Assembly: GCA_965242905.1 (NCBI GenBank)
Contig: CBDETM010000002.1
Coordinates: forward strand, 992,001 to 1,056,000
Direction of reading: 5' to 3'
Length of the DNA: 64,000 nt
From: Bin5 sp965242905
GTDB taxonomy: Bacteria; Chloroflexota; Anaerolineae; Caldilineales; Caldilineaceae
Shown here: positions 1 to 6,684 of the stretch, one piece after another
How the letters are laid out: every line of letters starts with the position of its first letter
Numbering within the stretch: the first letter of the stretch is position 1
Translations under genes and position numbers: made by a program
Notes under the pieces: model-generated
What the model was told of the DNA's origin: nothing
Seen by the model: only the letters and a program-made list of their open reading frames with translations
Database searches by the model: none

Positions 1-61
1 TGCGCGCCGTGGGAACGCTCGTGGATTAAGAAGGGAACCATACTTCCATCGGGGTGGAGCA

Positions 62-1024
62 ATGAAATGTATCGGTATTGAGTTCCCGGAATTGGGCGCA
101 GCCAGACTTTTCGATCTGCCTGGTCCACCCCAACCCGGCCCCACCGAGATCGTCACGCGGACGCTGTTTTCCGGCGTCACGAACGGCACCGAACGCCACA
201 CGTTGATGGCGGACTTTGGCAGCCGTTTCCCGGCCCGATCGGGCTACCAGCATGTGAGCGTAGTCGAGGAAGTGGGTCGACGCGTCGATCAGTTTTCGGC
301 TGGGGAGACGGTTTTCCTGGGCAATCATGGCGGCCACCGGGGCTGGCACCTCGTTGATCTGGCCGCCGCCAACCCGCGCGAGCGCCTCTGCATCGGGCTG
401 CCGCCTGATCTCGAGCATGAGTTTTGCGCCCTCTTCGGCATCGCGGGTGTAGGCTTCAGGCATTCGCGGCGGATCCGGGTCGCGGCGCCGATGCGGGTGT
501 GGGTTGCGGGCCTAGGGTTGATCGGTCAGTCGGTGGCGCAGGCCTCGCGGGCACTTGGCGCCCACGTCACTGTAACCGACCTCGACCCGCGCCGCCTGGA
601 GATTGCAGAACAGCTCGGGGCCCACCGCGTGATCGACATCAGCGACGACAACGCCGTCGAGTCGCTCTCTGAGGGTGGTCCCTATGACCGAATCGTCGAC
701 GCCTGCGGGGCGCCCGATCTCTTTGATTTCATCTACGAGCACAAGCTTCTCGCGCTCTACGGCGCGATCGGCGCGCTGGCCGGCCGGCAGCCGACAGTCT
801 TTCATCAGACGATGCTGCACGCTTTGCGGGCGTCAATTGAGTCATCGTCCCACTTTACGTTGGAAGACTTGGGGATTCTGCGCCATTTTTGCCAGTTAGG
901 CACTGTTCGCATCGCGCCGATGGTGACTCACCGTGTCCCGGTGGAGGAAGCCCCTGCCATTTATGCGACGATGCGCGACGATCCGGCGCAACTCCTTGGC
1001 GTCATATTTGACTGGCAAACTTAA
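62..1024 (+). CDS. Zinc-independent MDR-family dehydrogenase/reductase
   Basis: A 320-residue medium-chain dehydrogenase/reductase. The N-terminal GroES-like half (about residues 1-140) lacks the catalytic-zinc cysteine and the structural-zinc cysteine cluster of alcohol dehydrogenases; the usual CGxCGSD stretch reads FSGVTNGTE. The Rossmann half carries VAGLGLIGQ (GxGxxG) near residue 150, with an acidic TDLDPRR at the end of the second strand that suggests an NAD(H) preference. Relatives include BchC-like and unclassified alcohol-dehydrogenase-like oxidoreductases; the substrate cannot be told. The ATG is preceded by GTGGAG at good spacing. The gene stands alone, converging on the unknown gene at 1164-1859. 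Confidence 0.75.
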   Translation: MKCIGIEFPELGAARLFDLPGPPQPGPTEIVTRTLFSGVTNGTERHTLMADFGSRFPARSGYQHVSVVEEVGRRVDQFSAGETVFLGNHGGHRGWHLVDLAAANPRERLCIGLPPDLEHEFCALFGIAGVGFRHSRRIRVAAPMRVWVAGLGLIGQSVAQASRALGAHVTVTDLDPRRLEIAEQLGAHRVIDISDDNAVESLSEGGPYDRIVDACGAPDLFDFIYEHKLLALYGAIGALAGRQPTVFHQTMLHALRASIESSSHFTLEDLGILRHFCQLGTVRIAPMVTHRVPVEEAPAIYATMRDDPAQLLGVIFDWQT

Positions 1025-1163
1025 GTGGAGACAGAGTGGAAAGGGCGAGGTTGTATCGGGGTAGACGGAAGAATAGCTGTTTGGCGGGCGTTTCAGCGCG
1101 CACGTCATCAGGCTGATTTCCTTCTTGTTACGAGTTGGGGGGTTCCAAACTGGCTGGCGGGAG

Positions 1164-1859
1164 TCAGGCGGGGTAATCGATTCGTATCGAATCGAATTCG
1201 ATGACGCCGCTGGGGAGGTATGCGTAGTCCGGCTCGTAGTCGCGGTGTGTGCGCAGGCGGTCCTTCATTTCGATGGGAATGTCGATTGGAACAACGTTCA
1301 AGGGAAATAGCACGAGAATCAGATCGCAGTTTACATCCCTGAGCGCCTCGCGAATATCACCATAGCCATAGAGTTCCTGCAGATCATGCCGGCCGCCCAC
1401 ACATGTCCATTGGGCAGGGTCGTCGGACAGCAAGAGAGTCTGCTCACTCCAGTCTCGAGTGACGGTGAAGGACTGGCCGGTGAGGGCGAAGTTCGGTCGT
1501 GTATCACGCACGTCTGCCTGCACCCACAGCGTCAGATTCGCCCCTTTCAGGTCCACATCGCCACGCAGACGAACGGTCAAGCGCGCGTTGGTCAGATTGC
1601 GGTCCTTACCCTCCGCCAGAAAGCGATTGACGCCGACCTCGGCTGCGAACTCATCCGTGTAATAGTCGGCGTGCGTGTAGAGGTAGGCAAGCAGATGCAG
1701 ATAGCCTGCACCGGGGGCGCTGTGATTGGGGTCAACGCGCCAGGGGCCGCGCGTAACGAAGGCGCCGTCTTTCAGTTCGGGCCGATGGGATCCTGTACCC
1801 CATGCGCACCAGCCGCCGGGGCCGTTGTCGAACGTCTCTATGTAAGGTGTGCGATCCAT
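1164..1859 (-). CDS. Hypothetical protein, possibly a beta-sandwich domain
   Basis: A 231-residue protein with no signal peptide and no motif I can assign to an enzyme. It is rich in aromatic residues and short beta-type stretches (YIETFDNGPGGW at the N terminus, IEFDSIRIDYPA at the C terminus), the pattern of a jelly-roll or carbohydrate-binding-like sandwich. That fold is inference only. GGAGAT lies about 9 nt before the ATG. The next gene upstream on the same strand is the histidine kinase, ending 70 nt away, so co-transcription is possible. Confidence 0.6.
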   Translation of the reverse strand: MDRTPYIETFDNGPGGWCAWGTGSHRPELKDGAFVTRGPWRVDPNHSAPGAGYLHLLAYLYTHADYYTDEFAAEVGVNRFLAEGKDRNLTNARLTVRLRGDVDLKGANLTLWVQADVRDTRPNFALTGQSFTVTRDWSEQTLLLSDDPAQWTCVGGRHDLQELYGYGDIREALRDVNCDLILVLFPLNVVPIDIPIEMKDRLRTHRDYEPDYAYLPSGVIEFDSIRIDYPA

Positions 1860-1931
1860 TGCCGGTATCTCCAGAAGAAGAAACGACAGACTGATGGCGT
1901 AAGGGACGCTGCCTTCACATGGGTCACAGCG

Positions 1932-3185
1932 CTACCGATTCGGCAGCACGAAGTAGAAGCGGGCGCCGCCTTCGGCGCGGTTTTCGACGCCGATGACGCC
2001 GTCGTGGGCTTCGACGATTGCCTTGGCGATGGTGAGGCCGAGTCCGGAGCCGCCGCCGCTGGAGCGGCTGCGTGACGGCTCGACGCGGTAGAACTGTTCG
2101 AAGACTTTGGAAATGCTTTCTTCGGGGATACCAGGTCCGGAGTCAAATACATCGACGCGCACGCCGCCCATGACGCCTTGGGCGCTGACGGCGACGGACC
2201 CGCCGGGGGGCGTGTGGCGCACTGCGTTGCCGATCAGATTGGTGAGAACGCGGCCGATGAGGCCGGCGTCAAGCATAACCGGGTCGACACGGGGGTCGGC
2301 GCTGCCGGACAGCCCGATGCCCAGTTCTGCGGCCTGGACTGCGAAGCTTTCCAGTGAATCGGAGATCAGGTCGGCAAGCGAAATCGGCTGGCGGTCGAGA
2401 TTGAGGCCGCCGGCCTCGATTTCGGCCATTTCGAAGAGTTCGTCGATGAGGACTGAGAGAGCGGCGGCGTCGAACTGAACCGTTCGCAGGTAGCGCTGTG
2501 TTTCATTCGGGTCGGTGATGTAGCCATCGGTGAGGGCTTCGACGAGGGCTTGGATTGAGGCGAGGGGCGTGCGAAGGTCATGCCCGATCCAGGCCAGAAG
2601 GTTGCGGCGGAGTTGCTCATTTTCGCGATGCCGGCTTTCGGCGGCCTCGAGCCGGGCGGCCATCTGATTAAAAGTTATTCCCAGGTGCGCCAACTCGTCT
2701 TTGCCGACAACATCGACGCGCACATCCAGCCTGCCTTCGGCGATGGCAGCGGCGGCACGGCCCACCCACTGGATCTTCTCTGATAAGGCGGTCGAGAGGA
2801 AGTAACCCAGTGCAGTTGCGATGCCGCCGGCGAAGATGAGCAGCACAGCCGCCAAGCGCAGATCATGATCGCTGGCGAACATGAGGCGGGCGGTAACAAA
2901 GACGTTTAAGAAGGTCAACAGGCTTGCGAATCCGTATCCCCCGACGAGGGTCCAGCTGAGTCGGGGCGAATAGTGCAGCCATCCCAGGCGGTAGACCAGA
3001 TAGACGGCGGCGACAGACAAAAGCGCGGTGGCGGTCAGGAATTGGGCCATCGCCCAGAGTTCCTCAGTTGGTGGACTGAGGACGGCAAGAAAGAGGAGCA
3101 GGCCACCGAGGACAGCGATGATCACGCCGAGAAGAAAGCGAACTGAAGGCGAAGCTGGCGATGGAGAAATGGTTGTCGTATTCAT
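1932..3185 (-). CDS. Membrane sensor histidine kinase
   Basis: A 417-residue two-component sensor. Four hydrophobic segments (about residues 16-37, 47-68, 80-103 and 110-132) lead into a HAMP linker (135-185), a HisKA domain with the phospho-acceptor His202 in the H-box GHDLRTPLAS, and an HATPase_c domain with N-box LIGNAVRHTPPGG, G1 DSGPGIP and G2 GSGLGLTIAKAIV. It has little extracytoplasmic sequence, so it may sense a signal in or at the membrane. It follows the response regulator gene by 50 nt on the same strand and is presumably its partner. Confidence 0.9.
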   Translation of the reverse strand: MNTTTISPSPASPSVRFLLGVIIAVLGGLLLFLAVLSPPTEELWAMAQFLTATALLSVAAVYLVYRLGWLHYSPRLSWTLVGGYGFASLLTFLNVFVTARLMFASDHDLRLAAVLLIFAGGIATALGYFLSTALSEKIQWVGRAAAAIAEGRLDVRVDVVGKDELAHLGITFNQMAARLEAAESRHRENEQLRRNLLAWIGHDLRTPLASIQALVEALTDGYITDPNETQRYLRTVQFDAAALSVLIDELFEMAEIEAGGLNLDRQPISLADLISDSLESFAVQAAELGIGLSGSADPRVDPVMLDAGLIGRVLTNLIGNAVRHTPPGGSVAVSAQGVMGGVRVDVFDSGPGIPEESISKVFEQFYRVEPSRSRSSGGGSGLGLTIAKAIVEAHDGVIGVENRAEGGARFYFVLPNR

Positions 3186-3235
3186 AGTCCCTTTAATTGG
3201 GTGCCAGCTTCAGATCCTCAGCTGATCACCACGTC

Positions 3236-3934
3236 CTACTCTTCGGGTTCAAAGCGGTAGCCAACGCCCCAGACGGTAATAATGTGGCGCGGGTTCGAAG
3301 GGTCCTGCTCGATCTTCTCGCGCAGGCGGCGCACGTGGACAGTGACGGTACTGGCGTCAATAAACTCTGAAACGCCCCAGACCTGGTCCAGCAACTGGTC
3401 TCGATTAAAGACCTGATTTGGATTGCTGGCAAACATCCAGAGGAGATCGAACTCCTTGACGGTCAGGGGGATTCCACTGCCGGCGACGGTGACCTGGCGT
3501 GTGCGAGGGTCGATGTGAATATTGCCGCAGGTGAGTGGTTGATCGCCACCGGGAAGTGCGGGGGCCTGCTGGGTACGCCGCAGAACGGCTTTGACGCGGC
3601 TGACGAGTTCGCGCGGGCTGAAAGGTTTGACGACGTAATCGTCTGCGCCCAGTTCCAAACCGAGAATGCGGTCGATCTCGTCCTTGCGGGCGGTGAGCAA
3701 AATGATTGGGATGGAGCTAGTCGCTTGGACCTGGCGGGTGATCTCGTAGCCATCGACGCCTGGCAGCATTACGTCCAGGATGAGCAAATCCGGCGGGTCT
3801 GACTGAAGCAGGTCCAGTGCGGACTGCCCGTCGCCGACTACGGTTGCGTCGTATCCCATCTGTTCGAGATAGAGGCTGACAACTTCTCGAATGCTGGGTT
3901 CGTCATCGACGACGAGGATTCTCACACTGGCCAT
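3236..3934 (-). CDS. OmpR/PhoB-family response regulator
   Basis: A 232-residue regulator with a receiver domain (residues 1-120; acidic pocket VVDDE, phospho-acceptor Asp54 in ILDVMLPG, conserved Lys in YVVKPFSPRE) and a C-terminal winged-helix DNA-binding domain (LTVKEFDLLWMF ... VTVHVRRLREKIE). The frame stays open 50 codons further upstream, but the ATG at 3934 begins the family-typical MASVRILVVDDE and has GGGGATG about 11 nt before it, so I use that start. It is first in a two-gene operon with the kinase and is divergent from the spondin/LysM gene, a possible target through the shared 185-nt intergenic region. Confidence 0.92.
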   Translation of the reverse strand: MASVRILVVDDEPSIREVVSLYLEQMGYDATVVGDGQSALDLLQSDPPDLLILDVMLPGVDGYEITRQVQATSSIPIILLTARKDEIDRILGLELGADDYVVKPFSPRELVSRVKAVLRRTQQAPALPGGDQPLTCGNIHIDPRTRQVTVAGSGIPLTVKEFDLLWMFASNPNQVFNRDQLLDQVWGVSEFIDASTVTVHVRRLREKIEQDPSNPRHIITVWGVGYRFEPEE

Positions 3935-4034
3935 GTTTGGTGGACATCCCCAAAGGGATATCGCGAAGAAGTGCTGACAGCGCCATTGGTTAAGAAACCG
4001 GTAATCTTTGACCGCTGGCGGGGCAACTTCAATC

Positions 4035-4043
4035 TGGTATACT
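4035..4043 (+). promoter_or_regulatory. Possible extended -10 promoter element
   Basis: TGGTATACT matches an extended -10 (TGnTATAAT) about 77 nt before the ATG of the spondin/LysM gene. No good -35 hexamer lies at the right distance. The region is shared with the divergent response regulator gene. Confidence 0.3.
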
Positions 4044-4119
4044 TTAGGTTGCGGACTTTTGCCGTTACCATTGTTGCATAACATGTTGGATTAATCAATC
4101 TCAAGGAGGAGAATTGACC

Positions 4120-5634
4120 ATGCAACTAAGAAAACCGTTTTCCTTTCTGCTTATCGCGATGTTGTTGCTCTCCACCTCTGTTGTCCTGCTTCCGGCTGAA
4201 TTGGCCCTGGCGGGCGAAGGGCCGATTTTCGAGTCGAGTCACGGTGGAGACGACCATGATGAGATGGGCGATTCGGTCACTTATGTTGTAAGGATTGAGA
4301 ACATCTCCGGTGACAGCGACCTACCTACCCCGTTTGCGCCGGGCGTCTGGGTGCTGCACAGCGAACCCGGCGCACTTTTCATTGAAGGTGAAGCGGATAA
4401 AGGCTACGGTCTGGAAGCCCTGGCAGAGGACGGCGACCCGTCCGCGCTGGCTGAGGCGCTGAACAGCATGGACCTTCACGCAGGAGTCTTCAATACGCCG
4501 GTCGGCGCGGATGGTCCTGGAGTGATACTTCCCGGCCAAGCCTACGAATTTGAAGTGAAGGTTTCTGCCGACGCACCGTATCTTTCGTTCGCCACAATGT
4601 TGGTGCAGTCAAACGACCTCTTCGTCGGCCCTGGCGAGGCGGGCATCGCTCTCATCGACATGGACGGGATGGCGATGGAAGGAATGCAGGATCTTACTGC
4701 CGATCTCCAGCTGTGGGACGCAGGGACTGAGTTTAATGAGGAACCGGGCGTAGGCCCTGATCAGGCTCCTCGACAGTCCGGCGCCAACACCGGCCGTCCT
4801 GAAATCGGGGGCACTGTTCGTGTCGTGGATGACGGCTATTCCTATCCCGATGTCACGGCCCTTGTCAAATTCTCCGTCGATAAGGCAATGATGATGGAGG
4901 CCGGCATGGAGAAGGACGACGAGATGATGTCGGACAAGGACGACGAGATGATGTCCGACAAGGATGACAAGATGATGATGGAGAAAGACGGTATGATGGG
5001 CGAGATCATGCTGATGGAAGAGGGGGACACGCCCTATACCGTTGTGGCAGGCGATACGCTCGGATCCATCTCCCGGCGCGCCTACGGTGCAAGCAAGTAC
5101 TGGGAGGTCGTCTGCAGCGCGAACGAGCTGGCGAACTGCAATCTCATCCATGTCGGCGATGAACTGATGCTGCCATCGCATGCCGACGCCATGGCCAAGA
5201 TGGACATGATGATGATGGGCGAAAAAGATGGCATGATGGGTGAGAAGGACGAGATGATGTCGGACAAGGACGATGAGATGATGTCCGACAAAGATGACGA
5301 AATGATGTCCGACAAGGACGACGAGATGATGTCGGACAAAGACGAAATGATGAAGGACGACGGCATGATGATGGGCGACATCATGTTGATGGAGGATGGG
5401 CACACGCCTTACACGGTTGTAGCGGGTGACACGCTCGGCGCAATCGCAAACCGAGCCTACGGCAACGTCAACTACTGGAAGGCTATTTGCAGCGCGAACG
5501 AGCTTGACAACTGCGATCGCATCGATATCGGCGACGAGTTGCTTCTGCCCACGCAGGCCGAGGCCGAAGAGATGATGGACAGCATGATGATGGACGACGG
5601 CATGGATGCGATGGAGAAGAAGGACGATATGTAG
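4120..5634 (+). CDS. Secreted spondin-domain protein with two LysM domains and Met/Asp/Lys repeats
   Basis: A 504-residue exported protein. A signal peptide (residues 1 to about 31, ending ALA-G) is followed by a spondin-N-type domain (about 30-225; VTYVVRIENIS, LPTPFAPGVW, SFATMLVQSNDLF). Two LysM domains (about 306-352 and 431-477; each begins YTVVAGDTLG) bind glycan and probably anchor the protein to peptidoglycan. Each LysM is preceded by a very Met/Asp/Lys-rich block made of repeats of DDEMMSDK (about 262-290 and 373-415), and the tail is also Met-rich. Such blocks could bind metal ions, but that is a guess. The frame opens at a TTG at 4114, yet AAGGAGGAG is 8 nt before the ATG at 4120, which is the better start. 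A strong hairpin terminator follows. Confidence 0.88.
   Translation: MQLRKPFSFLLIAMLLLSTSVVLLPAELALAGEGPIFESSHGGDDHDEMGDSVTYVVRIENISGDSDLPTPFAPGVWVLHSEPGALFIEGEADKGYGLEALAEDGDPSALAEALNSMDLHAGVFNTPVGADGPGVILPGQAYEFEVKVSADAPYLSFATMLVQSNDLFVGPGEAGIALIDMDGMAMEGMQDLTADLQLWDAGTEFNEEPGVGPDQAPRQSGANTGRPEIGGTVRVVDDGYSYPDVTALVKFSVDKAMMMEAGMEKDDEMMSDKDDEMMSDKDDKMMMEKDGMMGEIMLMEEGDTPYTVVAGDTLGSISRRAYGASKYWEVVCSANELANCNLIHVGDELMLPSHADAMAKMDMMMMGEKDGMMGEKDEMMSDKDDEMMSDKDDEMMSDKDDEMMSDKDEMMKDDGMMMGDIMLMEDGHTPYTVVAGDTLGAIANRAYGNVNYWKAICSANELDNCDRIDIGDELLLPTQAEAEEMMDSMMMDDGMDAMEKKDDM
4905..5360 (+). repeat. 24-bp coding tandem repeats (DDEMMSDK units)
   Basis: Two clusters of imperfect 24-bp direct repeats, at about 4905-4990 and 5239-5358, encode DDEMMSDK and variants. 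Third codon positions vary between copies (gac/gat, tcg/tcc, aag/aaa), so the array is not a very recent expansion. Confidence 0.85.
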
Positions 5635-5665
5635 GAATTGGGGGCGGCAAAGCCCAGAGTGAAGC

Positions 5666-5692
5666 ATGGAGGCGCGCAGTGCGCGCCTCCAT
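5666..5692 (+). terminator. Rho-independent-like terminator hairpin
   Basis: A perfect 12-bp inverted repeat with a 3-nt loop (ATGGAGGCGCGC / GCGCGCCTCCAT) begins 31 nt after the spondin/LysM stop codon. Only a short T stretch follows (TTGCACATTT), so it is a very stable stem with a weak U-tract. Confidence 0.75.
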
Positions 5693-5713
5693 TTGCACAT
5701 TTAAGACACTGAG

Positions 5714-6517
5714 ATGATCGTGAAAACTCGTACGAAGGCATTGACCGACAATGAAGTCGGACGGCGAGATCGTCCTGACCTCGGTCACAGATGCGCCGTT
5801 CGATTGAGTTGCTGGCGACCTCAGGGTGGAAAGCGTTATCGATTCGCGGTGCTGGCGTTGTTCTGGATGTTACTGTTGGCCGGATGTGTCATGCCGGAGA
5901 CCATTCCGACACAGAGCGATCAAGGGACCCAGAGCGATCAGGACGCAAAGGTTGAGGCGATTCAGACTCGAGTCGCGGAGGAACGGGCCCAGCAAGCTTC
6001 GGATCAGGAAGGAGCGATGGCCCCCGGCCCGACGGCGGAGCAGTTGGAGCTTCTGGCCAAGTTGCGGCCGCAGGGAGAGGCGCCAGAGCTGTTAAACGAG
6101 ATATGGCTGAATTCGGAACCGCTCAAGTTGGCGGACCTTCGGGGCAACGTCGTGCTCGTCGAGTTCTGGACCTATGGGTGATACAACTGCGTCAACGTAA
6201 TTCCCTCGTTGAGGGAATGGCACGAGAAGTATGCGGACGACGGTTTTGTGATCATCGGCGTTCACACGCCGGAGTTCCGGCACGAACGCGACGTGAATAA
6301 CGTCGAGAATTCCCTTTTGCGGCTGGATATTGATTTCGCTGTTGCGATCGATAATGACTGGAAGACGTGGCGCTCCTACAACAACCGTTACTGGCCGGCG
6401 ATGTACTTTATCGACAAGACCGGACAGATTCGCTACCTGAAGATTGGCGAGGGCCAGTACGCATACTCGGAGTCGGTGATTCAGGCGCTGCTGGCCGAGC
6501 CATACACTGCCAACTAA
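5714..6517 (+). CDS. TlpA/DipZ-like thioredoxin-fold lipoprotein, predicted selenoprotein (UGA read as Sec)
   Basis: A 267-residue protein if the in-frame TGA at 6179-6181 is read as selenocysteine (residue 156). A hydrophobic segment ends in the lipobox LLAGC (Cys at about residue 60), so it should be an extracytoplasmic lipoprotein. After a Gln/Ala-rich linker comes a redoxin domain: VVLVEFWTYG-U-YNC, then VIPSLREWHEKY, FVIIGVHTPEF, VAIDNDWKTW, NNRYWPAMYFIDKTG and IRYLKIGEG. These follow the DipZ C-terminal/TlpA family closely. The family has Cys-x-x-Cys at this point; here the first, attacking Cys codon is TGA and the second is TGC. Homology runs unbroken across the TGA. A SECIS-like hairpin follows it. 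The simpler alternative is a nonsense mutation. The start is uncertain; TTG at 5804 is in frame and closer to the signal peptide. No sel genes are in this window. Confidence 0.75.
6179..6181 (+). other. In-frame TGA at the redox-active position (candidate Sec codon)
   Basis: The TGA sits between TYG and YNC, exactly where the family has the N-terminal cysteine of CxxC. It is the only interruption in 268 codons. A Cys codon could become TGA by one substitution, so the codon alone cannot separate Sec from a nonsense mutation; the hairpin just downstream favours Sec. Confidence 0.7.
6197..6221 (+). promoter_or_regulatory. SECIS-like stem-loop
   Basis: The core stem is a perfect 8-bp inverted repeat, ATTCCCTC (6200-6207) and GAGGGAAT (6211-6218), with the loop GTT (6208-6210). 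A mismatch and two further pairs extend the base. The loop begins 26 nt after the TGA. Bacterial SECIS elements as generally described have a short loop with G in its first two bases, 16-37 nt from the UGA; this one meets those conditions. The stem lies inside codons for IPSLRE, where other synonymous choices would have broken it. Confidence 0.7.
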
Positions 6518-6543
6518 GTTGAGGCAGTCGCTTTGTGCCGATG

Positions 6544-6565
6544 CGGGGGCTCTAGAGAACCCCCG
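6544..6565 (+). terminator. Possible terminator hairpin after the redoxin gene
   Basis: CGGGGG and CCCCCG flank CTCTAGAGAA, giving a 6-bp GC stem with partial pairing inside, 26 nt after the redoxin stop codon. There is no clear T-tract. Confidence 0.45.
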
Positions 6566-6684
6566 TGGAGGCGCGCACTGAGGCGAACACGTTCCACTTT
6601 GCCGCGCGGGCTTGCGGTGTATAGCCGCTCCGTAAACCGGGCGCCTGCTCAGGCTCTCCTCGGCGACACCAAGATCCAGCCACG

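Noticed and set aside
4609..5700. A His-rich 363-residue minus-strand frame
   Set aside because: It is the complement of the Met/Asp repeat region of the spondin/LysM gene; the His-rich look comes from GATG repeats read backwards.
5714..6517. Reading the redoxin locus as two genes or a pseudogene
   Set aside because: The domain is continuous across the TGA, nothing else is broken, and the TGA falls exactly on a redox Cys with a SECIS-like hairpin after it. A nonsense mutation remains possible, so confidence is held at 0.75.
6585..6594. GAACACGTTC as a second LexA-like box
   Set aside because: The spacer between GAAC and GTTC is 2 nt, not 4.
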